NCBI GenBank assembly: GCA_001898625.1
Contig: MKUP01000023.1
Coordinates: 283,910 to 347,909 of the forward strand
Direction of reading: 5' to 3'
Origin: Burkholderiales bacterium 67-32
Lineage (GTDB): Bacteria > Pseudomonadota > Gammaproteobacteria > Burkholderiales > Burkholderiaceae_B
Length of the DNA stretch: 64,000 nucleotides
The position numbers and the translations under genes are program-made. Below, in pieces: positions 20,306-27,836 of the stretch. Position 1 is the first letter of the stretch; each line of letters opens with the position of its first letter. Under the pieces are notes generated by a model. That model saw nothing but the letters and a program-made list of their open reading frames with translations. It did no database searches and was not told the origin of the DNA.

Positions 20306-21247
20306 CTAGGCCGGCGTGCCGGACGCGGCGGCTTCCTCCAGGCATTCGATCAGCAGCGTCGTGCTGGGGGACATGGTCCGGTTGCGGTTCCATGTGATGC
20401 CCAATGGGCGCATCAATTTCGGGAAATTGAAGGGCAGCACCGACACCAGGCCCTGGCGCCGGTAGTGGTGGGCGATGTCGCGCGTCATGGTGGCGATGGC
20501 ATCGGTTTCCTGGAGATAGGCCAGCACGAACTGCACCGACAGTGCCTCGACGAAATCGGCCGGCATCGGGAAGCCGTGTTGCTCGAAGGTGCGCTCCAGC
20601 GGTTCGTGCAGCAGTCCCTCGGATGACGGCAGTACCCACGGGCAGTGCATGATGTCGGCCCATTCCAGGCGCTTGCGCCGTGCCAGCGGATGGCCGGGGC
20701 GGGCGATCAGCACGACCGGCTCCTGCGACAGCACCTTGCCGCCCAGTTCGGGCAAGGCGTGTTTCTCGGCCAGTCGTCCGACGATCAGGTCGAGTTCGCC
20801 CTGCAGCAACTGCGGCAGCAGGCGTTCCATCGTGCCTTCGCGCAGCAGGACATTGGTCCGCGGGGCGCGCTGCTTGAGCAGCGCGACGCTGCGCGGCAGC
20901 AGGGCGGGCACGACGTTGGACAGCACGCCGACGCGTATGCGGCCCGTGTCGCCGTCCAGCAGCCCCTTGAGTTCGTCCCGCGCCTGGGAAAAATCGTTCA
21001 ACAGCCGGCGCGCGTGGCGGATCAGGCATTCCCCGTAAAGCGTCGGCGTCACGCCTTTGGGGGTGCGCTCGAACAGCTTCAGGTCCAGCCCCTTCTCCAT
21101 CTCGCCCAGCATCTTGGAGACGGCCGGCTGCGTAACGTTGATGTGCGCGGCGACCTTGCCGATGTGGCGCAGCTCGTCCAGCGCCACCAGCAAACGCAGG
21201 TGCCGGGGCCGCAATTCGTTCCGTATGTACCAGTCGAGCTGCGTCAT
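20306..21247 (-). CDS. LysR-family regulator of the adjacent CoA-dependent catabolic cluster
   Basis: This regulator is 313 residues from the ATG at 21247, which has GGAAG upstream. The N-terminal helix-turn-helix is 'LDELRHIGKVAAHINVTQPAVSKMLGEMEKGLDLKLFERTPKGV' split over residues about 22-65, and the effector domain follows from about 95. The wording 'LRHLRLLVALDE..' with 'GEMEKGLDLKLFERTPKGVTPT' is like the GbpR/PcaQ branch, which responds to sugar or aromatic acids. It is divergent from a Bug gene that begins the cluster at 21483, and an 18-base perfect palindrome lies between the two starts. Control of the cluster is therefore the natural inference. Confidence 0.93.
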   Translation of the reverse strand: MTQLDWYIRNELRPRHLRLLVALDELRHIGKVAAHINVTQPAVSKMLGEMEKGLDLKLFERTPKGVTPTLYGECLIRHARRLLNDFSQARDELKGLLDGDTGRIRVGVLSNVVPALLPRSVALLKQRAPRTNVLLREGTMERLLPQLLQGELDLIVGRLAEKHALPELGGKVLSQEPVVLIARPGHPLARRKRLEWADIMHCPWVLPSSEGLLHEPLERTFEQHGFPMPADFVEALSVQFVLAYLQETDAIATMTRDIAHHYRRQGLVSVLPFNFPKLMRPLGITWNRNRTMSPSTTLLIECLEEAAASGTPA

Positions 21248-21321
21248 GCCTGCTTCCGTCGCACGAAGTGCGGGCGATCTTAGCACCGGCGCGGCTGTTG
21301 CCGTATCTGGGTGCGGTGCAG

Positions 21322-21339
21322 CATTACCCCGGGGTAATG
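21322..21339. promoter_or_regulatory. Perfect 18-base palindrome, probable LysR-binding site
   Basis: CATTACCCCGGGGTAATG is fully self-complementary and sits 75 bases from the LysR start and 144 bases from the Bug start. It contains the LysR consensus T-N11-A (T at 21325, A at 21337) with dyad symmetry. The divergent arrangement is the classic setting for a LysR site that both represses its own gene and recruits activation of the target. Confidence 0.65.
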
Positions 21340-21482
21340 GCGAGGGCCGGATTCTTCATTGGACGCTCTCCGGGGCCGATTCCACAATGGCCGCCGATCA
21401 ACATCCGGCAGCGCGAAGCACGCAGCCGGGAGACTTCCGCCCGTCCGGGCGCCGCGGCCTGCCGCCGCACGAGGAGACAACC

Positions 21483-22502
21483 ATGGGTCCGTCCCGTTCG
21501 TCATCGATGTCCGCTCATTCTTCCCCACGGCGCGCGGTACTCGCGGCCGCCGCCGCGCTGGTGCCGCTGCTGTTCGCGCAACCGTGCCTGGCCCAGGGAA
21601 GCGACGCGTTTCCCTCCAAGCCACTGCGGCTGGTCGTGCCCTTCGCGCCGGGCGGCGCGGCGGACGTGATCGGCCGTTCGGTGGCCGAGCAGTTGCAGCG
21701 GGAGCTGGGCCAGTCGGTGGTGGTGGTCAACCGCGACGGGGCCGGCACCATCGTCGGGGTGAACTATGTGGCGAAAGCGCCGGGCGACGGCTACACGCTG
21801 CTGCTGAGCGGCGACGCCGCCACCATCAACACGGCCAGCGGCCGCACGCTGCCCTACGACTTCCTGCGCGAGCTGACGCCGGTCTCGGTGCTGTTCTCCG
21901 GCGCCCAGATCCTGCTGGTCAGCAAGGACAGTCCCTTCAAGACCCTGCAGGACATGGTGTCCTACGCACGCGCCAATCCGGGCAAGCTGCGCTACGGTAG
22001 CTCGGGCATAGGCACCTCCATCCACCTGTCCGAGGCCTCGTTCAACGCCGCGGCCGACATCGAGGCGCTGCACGTGCCCTACCGGGGCGTGGCGCCGGCC
22101 ATCACCGATCTCATCGGCGGCCAGGTGGACTACGTGATCGCCGGTTCGTCGCTGGCCACGCCGGCCATCCAGAGCGGCCAACTGCGGGCCCTCGCCATCA
22201 CCACGGCCAAACGGTCGCCGATGCTGCCCGACATTCCGACCGCCAGGGAGCAGGGCGTGGATGTCGAGACGATGGGGTGGTATGGGCTGTTCGTGCCGGC
22301 CACGACGCCGCCGGCGGTCATCGCCAAGCTGAGCGCCGCCACGCTGGCGGCGCTCAAGTCGCCCGAGCTGTCCGAGCGATTCAAGTCCATAGGCGGCGAA
22401 GCGCGCGGGACCTCGCCGCAGGAGGCGGGCGTCTTCGTCAAGGCCGAGATCCGCAAGTTCTCCGAACTGATGCGCCGGCTCAATATCAAGCTCGACAACT
22501 GA
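21483..22502 (+). CDS. Bug-family substrate-binding protein, first gene of catabolic cluster
   Basis: This periplasmic binding protein is 339 residues. The ATG at 21483 has GAGGAG 8 bases upstream; the upstream extension of the frame crosses the regulatory palindrome and is rejected. The signal peptide ends at 'CLAQGSDAFPSKP'. Bug features are 'LRLVVPFAPGGAADVIGRSVAEQL', 'VVVNRDGAGTIVGVNYVAKAPGDGYTLLL' and 'VDVETMGWYGLFVPA'. It probably delivers the carboxylic acid that the following CoA-dependent enzymes degrade, or supports its sensing. The enoyl-CoA hydratase gene starts 16 bases after its stop, which places them in one operon. Confidence 0.94.
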   Translation: MGPSRSSSMSAHSSPRRAVLAAAAALVPLLFAQPCLAQGSDAFPSKPLRLVVPFAPGGAADVIGRSVAEQLQRELGQSVVVVNRDGAGTIVGVNYVAKAPGDGYTLLLSGDAATINTASGRTLPYDFLRELTPVSVLFSGAQILLVSKDSPFKTLQDMVSYARANPGKLRYGSSGIGTSIHLSEASFNAAADIEALHVPYRGVAPAITDLIGGQVDYVIAGSSLATPAIQSGQLRALAITTAKRSPMLPDIPTAREQGVDVETMGWYGLFVPATTPPAVIAKLSAATLAALKSPELSERFKSIGGEARGTSPQEAGVFVKAEIRKFSELMRRLNIKLDN

Positions 22503-22518
22503 CGTGCGGGACGTGCCC

Positions 22519-23310
22519 ATGGATCGATCCGCTTCCGAACCGGCCGACGACACGGTGCTCGTGCGCCGCGAAGGCGCGGTGATGCACGTGTCGCTGAACC
22601 GGCCCGATGCCCGCAATGCCCTCAACACGCCGGTGCGCCAGGAACTGGCCGCGGCGTTCAGGCAGGCCGAGGCCGACCCCGGCGTGCGGGCGGTGCTGGT
22701 GACCGGAGAAGGGCGCCATTTCTGCGCCGGCGCGGACATCCGCGAACTGCGGGCGCGGACCATGCTGGAAGCCGGATGGGCGCCGGAGCGCCTGGACACG
22801 ATGGTCGAGTCCCTGTCCAAGCCGGTGGTCGGCGCGTTGCACGGCTACGTGCTGGGAGGAGGACTGGAGCTGGCGCTGGCGTTTACCGTGCGGCTGGCGT
22901 CCGAGGATTTCCGGGGCGGCTTTCCCGAAGTGAAGCTGGGCATCTTCCCCGCGCTGGGCGGCACGCAGCGCCTGCCGCGGCTGGTGGGGGAAGGGCGGGC
23001 GCTGGAGCTGATGTTGCGGGGCCGGATCATCGATGCCCGGGAAGCGCTGGGCATGGGCCTGGTGACCGAGATCGCGCCAGCCGGCGAATTGCGCCAGCGC
23101 GGCCTGGCACTGGCGCAGGAACTGGCGGCGGGGCCGCCGGTGGCGATGCGCGCCATCATGGAGTGCGTCCGCCGCGCAGGCGACCTGGGGCGGGCCGATG
23201 GGCTCGACTACGAACGGCGTTTGTTCGGCATCGTCTGCGGCACCGAGGACAAGGCGGAGGGCGTGGACGCCTGGCTGGAGAAGCGTCCGCCGCGCTTCTC
23301 GGGCCGGTAG
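22519..23310 (+). CDS. Enoyl-CoA hydratase/isomerase (crotonase family)
   Basis: This 263-residue enzyme hydrates or isomerises an acyl-CoA double bond. Both crotonase glutamates are kept: one in 'LGGGLELALAF' and one in 'FPEVKLGIFPALGGTQRLPRL'. The oxyanion-hole element 'FCAGADIREL' is typical, so it is likely a true hydratase rather than a degenerate member. The ATG at 22519 is chosen over a GTG at 22504; the sequence between is GC-rich with GGGAC as a weak ribosome site. It follows the Bug gene by 16 bases and precedes the ADP-forming synthetase-like gene by 27 bases. The acyl chain is unknown; the neighbours point to a beta-oxidation-like route. Confidence 0.94.
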   Translation: MDRSASEPADDTVLVRREGAVMHVSLNRPDARNALNTPVRQELAAAFRQAEADPGVRAVLVTGEGRHFCAGADIRELRARTMLEAGWAPERLDTMVESLSKPVVGALHGYVLGGGLELALAFTVRLASEDFRGGFPEVKLGIFPALGGTQRLPRLVGEGRALELMLRGRIIDAREALGMGLVTEIAPAGELRQRGLALAQELAAGPPVAMRAIMECVRRAGDLGRADGLDYERRLFGIVCGTEDKAEGVDAWLEKRPPRFSGR

Positions 23311-23337
23311 CCACGTACCAGGACGGAGAACCTAGTC

Positions 23338-25143
23338 ATGAATCTGCAAGGCTTGCTGGAGCCGCGCTCCATTGCCATCGCCGGGGCGTCGGCCGATCCC
23401 TCGAAGCTGTCCGGGATGATCCTGGGTTTTCTGTCGCGCAGTGGGTTCGAGGGCCGGGTCTATCCCATCAATCCGCGCTACGAGACCATCGCCGACATGC
23501 CGTGCTACCCGGCGGTCGAGGCCCTGCCCGAACCGGTCGACCTGCTGGTGTGCGTGGTCCCCATCGCCGCCGCCTTCGAGTCGATCGAGGCGGCCGCGCG
23601 GCGCGGCGTCCGGTTCTGCGTCCTGATGACGGGCGGCTTCGGCGAAGGCCGCAGCGGCGACGAGGGGCGGGCCCGCCTGGCGCGCCTGCAGCGCCTGTGC
23701 CGCGAGACCGGCATGCACGTGGTCGGGCCCAACACCGTCGGCATGGTCAATTTCCGCAAGCGGCTGCCGCTGACCTTCGCGGACTGGTACGGCCGGGACA
23801 CGGGCCAGCGTGGCGGCGTGGCCATCGTCACGCACAGCGGCAGCGTGGGCGGCCTGATCTTCTCGTCGCTCCAGCTCAACCGCATAGGCGTGGACTACTG
23901 GATAGGACTGGGCAACGAAGCCACGCTGGAGACGGCCGATTTCATCGCCCACTTCAGCGCCGATCCGGACATCCACACCATCATCTGCTACATGGAGGGG
24001 ATCCGGGATGGGCGCAAGTTCATCGCCGCCGCCGAGGCGGCGCGGCGCACCGGCAAGCGCATCGTCGTGCTCAAGGCCGGCGAGTTTCCCGATTCCGTGC
24101 GTTCCACGATCGCGCATACCGCCCGCCATCCCACCGACCGCGATGTGTATGCGGGCGTCTTCCGCCAACTGGGCGTGATCCAGGTGGTGTCGCTGTCGGA
24201 GCTGAGCTATGTGATGACGCTGCTGACCAGCGTGGGCGACCGGCTGGGGCCGCGCGTGGGCATCATCTCCGCCTCGGGCGGTGCCTGCTCGGTCATCGCC
24301 GATCACGTGATCCAGGCGGGCCTGGAACTGCCCGAGCTGCCGCCTGCGTTGCAGCAGGCGCTGGACCGCGGCATTCCGGTCTACGGGTCGTCCAGCAATC
24401 CGGTCGACCTGTCCGCCGACGTGGTGGCGCGCGGGGAAATTCTCGGCCATACGCTAGCGACGCTGCGCGAGGACGACAGCATCAATGTCTGGATGCTGTT
24501 CGGGCGGCCCATCATCGATCGCTATTACCCCATGCTGATCGAGTTCGTGAATGCCACGGGCAAGGCCATGGTGGTGTGCTGCGGCGTGCCGCTGGCGCCG
24601 GACGTCCACGCGGCCCTGGCCGAGCACGGCATCGCCGTGCTGCTCGATCCCGAGCTGTGCCTGCGCGCGCTGGCGCGGATCGCACGGCGCCCGGCCGAGG
24701 AGCCGGTGCCCGCCCCGGCGCTGCCGGAACGGACAGTGGAAGGACGGATCGTGGGCGGCCGGCAGGCGGGGGAGTTGCTGGCGCGGCATGGACTGGGCGT
24801 GTCGGCAGCGGCCGTGCCCTGGCTGCGGGTGGAGATTGCGCGGGACCGGGACTTCGGCCCGGTGGTCATGGCCAACTGGCTGCCGGCGTACCGGGTCGGC
24901 ACGCACCGCGTGGTGCGCGCGCTGCCCGCCTCCGGCGCGGATCTGCTGGCCCTGGTGGACGATCTGGGCGAGCAGTTGCAGGAATGGCCCGCCGAGCCGG
25001 TCGATATCGAGGAGGCGCTGGCCACCGTGGTGCGGGCCTACGAGCAGTCCCCCGGCGTGCATGGGCTGGGCGTCGAGTTCGGCAGTGCGAACGGGCGGGT
25101 GGCGGTCTGCGCGGTGGTCGACCGCGAGACGCAGGCCGGCTGA
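23338..25143 (+). CDS. ADP-forming acyl-CoA synthetase homologue with incomplete ATP-grasp part
   Basis: This 601-residue protein has the CoA-binding Rossmann domain ('PRSIAIAGASADPSKLSGMIL', 'VYPINPRY') and the succinyl-CoA-ligase-like domains ('GPNTVGMVNF', 'VTHSGSVGGLIFSSL', 'SVGDRLGPRVGIISASGGACSVIADH', 'SSNPVDLSAD'). A His in 'STIAHTARHPTD' may correspond to the phosphohistidine. Full family members are about 700 residues and end in a complete ATP-grasp domain. Here that region is reduced to about 110 residues, entering at 'IARDRDFGPVVMANWLPAYR' after 'GELLARHGLGV', with the nucleotide-binding lobe ('LK..S....HK...GGV') missing. It may bind or transfer CoA without using ATP, or be a decaying gene. 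EC assignment is not justified. Confidence 0.85.
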   Translation: MNLQGLLEPRSIAIAGASADPSKLSGMILGFLSRSGFEGRVYPINPRYETIADMPCYPAVEALPEPVDLLVCVVPIAAAFESIEAAARRGVRFCVLMTGGFGEGRSGDEGRARLARLQRLCRETGMHVVGPNTVGMVNFRKRLPLTFADWYGRDTGQRGGVAIVTHSGSVGGLIFSSLQLNRIGVDYWIGLGNEATLETADFIAHFSADPDIHTIICYMEGIRDGRKFIAAAEAARRTGKRIVVLKAGEFPDSVRSTIAHTARHPTDRDVYAGVFRQLGVIQVVSLSELSYVMTLLTSVGDRLGPRVGIISASGGACSVIADHVIQAGLELPELPPALQQALDRGIPVYGSSSNPVDLSADVVARGEILGHTLATLREDDSINVWMLFGRPIIDRYYPMLIEFVNATGKAMVVCCGVPLAPDVHAALAEHGIAVLLDPELCLRALARIARRPAEEPVPAPALPERTVEGRIVGGRQAGELLARHGLGVSAAAVPWLRVEIARDRDFGPVVMANWLPAYRVGTHRVVRALPASGADLLALVDDLGEQLQEWPAEPVDIEEALATVVRAYEQSPGVHGLGVEFGSANGRVAVCAVVDRETQAG

Positions 25144-25145
25144 CC

Positions 25146-26291
25146 ATGGACGAGGCCTACATCGCCGGCGTGGGGGAGTTGCCGCAAGGCCGTTCGTCCT
25201 TGCCGGACACCATGGCGTTGCACGCCGAACTGGCCCGCCGCGCGCTCGAGGACGCAGGCATGGCGCTGGCGCAGGTGGATGCGGTGCTGACGGTCCCGCC
25301 CCGCACCGACCCCTATCTGATCCACGCCGCCGCCCTGGCCGAACACCTGGGCATCGAACCCGCGGTGGCCTGGACCCTGGAGGCCGGCGGCGCGGCGCCG
25401 ATGGCGATGGTGGAGACCGCGCGCGGCCTGATCCGCGGCGGCAGCGCGGCCACGGTTTTGATCGTGGCCGCCGACATGCCCCTGGGCGCGGCGTCGCGGG
25501 ATGCCTATGTGAAGACCCTGGCCGAGGCGGGGCCGGTGCATCCGGAATGGGAAGTGCCCTATGGCCCCGCCGTTCCCGCGATGTTCGCGCTGGTGGCTCG
25601 TGCCTACGCGCAGCGCTGGGGCGACATCGGCGCAGGCCTGGCGGCCGTGGCGGTGCATGACCGGACCGCCGCGGCCGCGCATCCGAACGCGCATCACCGG
25701 GAAGCCATCGACGCGGTGGCCCACCATTCCAGCCGCCTGATCGCTGATCCGCTGCGCCTCTTGGATTGCGCACCGGTGTCCGACGGCGGCGGCGCGCTGG
25801 TGGTGACCGCGACGCCCGGCGCGCGCCGCGTGCCGGTTCGGGGTACGGGCTTCGCCACCGGCCACATGCATCTGTCGGCGGCCGCGTCGCTGACGGCGTT
25901 TTCGGCCGGCAGGGCGCTCGACATGGCCTTGCGCCAGGCCGGCGCGCAGCGCCGCGACGTCGATCTGGCGCTGGTCTACGACTGTTTCACGATCGCCATG
26001 CTGGTGAACCTGGAGGACCTAGGGCTGGCCGAGCCGGGGCAGGCGGGCAAGGGTTTCCTGGACGGCCGTTTCGGCCCGGCGGGTGAGCTGCCCGTCAACA
26101 CCCATGGCGGCCTGCTGTCGCATGGGCATCCCGCCCGGGCCGGGGGCATGGGCAACGTGGTCGAGGCTGTGGTGCAACTGCGCGGCGAAGCCGGCGCGCG
26201 TCAGGCCGGCACGAGGCGGCTGGCGCTCGCGCATGGCATGGGCGGCGTGTTCGCCACGCATGGCGTACTGCTGCTGGGAGCGCCGCGATGA
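25146..26291 (+). CDS. Thiolase-fold protein (SCP2/lipid-transfer type) without the usual nucleophilic cysteine
   Basis: This 381-residue protein starts 2 bases after the previous stop and overlaps the DUF35 gene as ATGA. It has the thiolase layout: 'ALHAELARRALEDAGM', 'GLIRGGSAATVLIVAADM', and the C-terminal 'VNTHGGLLSHGHPARAGG' with the catalytic His of 'HGHP'. At the place of the N-terminal nucleophilic Cys the sequence is 'TLEAGGAAPMAMVE', with no cysteine. In such pairs with DUF35 proteins, for example Ltp2 with ChsH2 in steroid degradation, the thiolase fold works as a retro-aldolase on a beta-hydroxyacyl-CoA. The same reaction is a reasonable hypothesis here. Confidence 0.88.
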   Translation: MDEAYIAGVGELPQGRSSLPDTMALHAELARRALEDAGMALAQVDAVLTVPPRTDPYLIHAAALAEHLGIEPAVAWTLEAGGAAPMAMVETARGLIRGGSAATVLIVAADMPLGAASRDAYVKTLAEAGPVHPEWEVPYGPAVPAMFALVARAYAQRWGDIGAGLAAVAVHDRTAAAAHPNAHHREAIDAVAHHSSRLIADPLRLLDCAPVSDGGGALVVTATPGARRVPVRGTGFATGHMHLSAAASLTAFSAGRALDMALRQAGAQRRDVDLALVYDCFTIAMLVNLEDLGLAEPGQAGKGFLDGRFGPAGELPVNTHGGLLSHGHPARAGGMGNVVEAVVQLRGEAGARQAGTRRLALAHGMGGVFATHGVLLLGAPR

Positions 26292-26686
26292 TGCCTGTTT
26301 CTGCTTCGGGACTGCTGGCGCCGTATCGCGAGGCAGCCGGGCGGGGCGTGCTGCTCTTGCCCTGCTGCGGCGATTGCGGGACCTGGCACTGGCCGCCCCG
26401 CGCCGCCTGCCGGCGCTGCGGTGGCACGCTGGACTGGCGCCAGGCCGGAGGCGGTGGACGTTTGTCGACCTGGAGCGTGGTGACTCGGGCGCCGCGCCCG
26501 GAACTCCAGGCCGACGTGCCCTATGTCGTGGCTTTCGTCGAGCTGGACGAAGGCGTGCGCCTGTTCACCCGCATCGTCGGCACCGACGCCGGCGCGCTGC
26601 GGGCGGGCCAGCGGGTGCGCTGCCGCTTCGACGCGTCGCCCGATTCCACCGTATCGATTCCCGTATTCGTCGTTGCAGAAGGTTGA
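26288..26686 (+). CDS. DUF35 zinc-ribbon/OB-fold protein, partner of the thiolase-like protein
   Basis: This 132-residue protein has a zinc ribbon near the N terminus (Cys pairs in 'LPCCGDCGTWHWPPRAACRRCGG') and an OB-fold ('LSTWSVVTRAPRPEL', 'PYVVAFVELDEGVRLFTRI'). DUF35 proteins bind acyl-CoA and form complexes with thiolase-fold partners. The gene overlaps the upstream thiolase-like gene by 4 bases (ATGA), so the two products are probably made in equal amounts and act together. The downstream acyl-CoA dehydrogenase starts 1 base after its stop. Confidence 0.92.
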   Translation: MMPVSASGLLAPYREAAGRGVLLLPCCGDCGTWHWPPRAACRRCGGTLDWRQAGGGGRLSTWSVVTRAPRPELQADVPYVVAFVELDEGVRLFTRIVGTDAGALRAGQRVRCRFDASPDSTVSIPVFVVAEG

Positions 26687-26687
26687 C

Positions 26688-27836
26688 ATGGATTACCTGA
26701 TCCCGGCCGAGTTCGTGCAGTTCGCCGATCTGGCGCGCCAGTTCGTCCAGAAGGAGTTGTGGCCCCACGAAGAAGAGGTGGAACGGTCCGACCGCGTACC
26801 GCCCGAACTGGCCCGCGGCCTGCGGGCGAAGGCGGTGGAGCTGGGGCTGTTCGGCTTCAACATGCCAGAAGAGGCCGGCGGCCCCGGGCTGCCCTATCTG
26901 GCGCAGGTCCTGATACGCGAACAACTGGGGCAGGCGAGCGTGGCGCTGGCCGACATGGCGGGCCGGCCGCCCAAGGCCCTGCTGGCCTGCCGCGGCGAGC
27001 AGCGCGAGCGCCTGCTGGCGCCCGCCGTGTGCGGCGAGCAGGTCTGGGCCTTTGCCCTGACCGAGCCCGGCGCGGGCTCGGACGCCGCGGCCATCCGTAC
27101 CCGCGCGGCCCGCGTGGAAGGCGGCTGGCGGCTGACCGGCACCAAGCATTTCATCTCGCACGGCAACCACGCCGACCGGATCATCGTGATCGCCAAGGCA
27201 CGGCAGGACGACGGCGATGTGCCGGCCGCCTTCGTGGTGGAGCAGGGCGCGCCGGGTTTCTCCGTGGGACGCGTTCATCGCAAGATGGGGTGGCGCGGCT
27301 ATCCCGTGTGCGAACTGGTGTTCGACGAGGTGTTCGTGGCCGATGCGAACGTGCTGGGCGAGATCGGCGACGGCCTGCGGCTGGGGCTGGCCAATATCCT
27401 GGAGTCGCGCATAGGCGTGGCGGCGCACTGCGTGGGCATGGCCCAGCGCGCCTACGACTACGCTACCGGACACCTGCGTGTGCGCCGGCAGTTCGGGCGG
27501 GCACTGGGCAGCTTCCAGGGCCTGCAATGGATGGTGGCCGAGATGGCGGTGGATATCGAACAGTCGCGCGCCCTGCTCTATGCGGCGGCGCGCGAGATGG
27601 ACCGGGGTTCGGATGCCCGTGCGGCGGTGTCCATGGCCAAGCTGTCGGCCACCGAGATGGCGGGCAGGGTGGCGGACCGCGCGCTGCAACTGCTGGGCGG
27701 CGCGGGCTACATGGCCGAATCGCCGGTGGAGATGATCTATCGCGATGTCCGCGCCTTTCGCATAGGCGAGGGCACGAGCGAGATCCAGAAGAACCAGATC
27801 GCGCGGGCGTGCCTGGGCCGGGAGATGTTCGCATGA
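26688..27836 (+). CDS. Acyl-CoA dehydrogenase
   Basis: This FAD enzyme introduces an alpha,beta double bond into an acyl-CoA. The protein is 382 residues. 'WAFALTEPGAGSDAAAIRTRA' is the first signature, 'TGTKHFISHGNHAD' the second, and 'QLLGGAGYMAESPVEMIYRDVRAFRIGEGTSEIQKNQIAR' (taken in pieces) the C-terminal one. The catalytic Glu lies in 'RIGEGTSE' in the medium-chain enzyme position. It begins one base after the DUF35 stop and overlaps the ligase gene as ATGA. A multi-gene translationally coupled run thus encodes oxidation, hydration, aldol-type cleavage and activation of one acyl chain. Electron acceptor presumably ETF, encoded elsewhere. Confidence 0.95.
   Translation: MDYLIPAEFVQFADLARQFVQKELWPHEEEVERSDRVPPELARGLRAKAVELGLFGFNMPEEAGGPGLPYLAQVLIREQLGQASVALADMAGRPPKALLACRGEQRERLLAPAVCGEQVWAFALTEPGAGSDAAAIRTRAARVEGGWRLTGTKHFISHGNHADRIIVIAKARQDDGDVPAAFVVEQGAPGFSVGRVHRKMGWRGYPVCELVFDEVFVADANVLGEIGDGLRLGLANILESRIGVAAHCVGMAQRAYDYATGHLRVRRQFGRALGSFQGLQWMVAEMAVDIEQSRALLYAAAREMDRGSDARAAVSMAKLSATEMAGRVADRALQLLGGAGYMAESPVEMIYRDVRAFRIGEGTSEIQKNQIARACLGREMFA

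Noticed and set aside
22776..25145. Upstream extension of the thiolase-like frame
   Set aside because: This is a non-coding frame across the crotonase and synthetase genes; the family N terminus starts at 25146.
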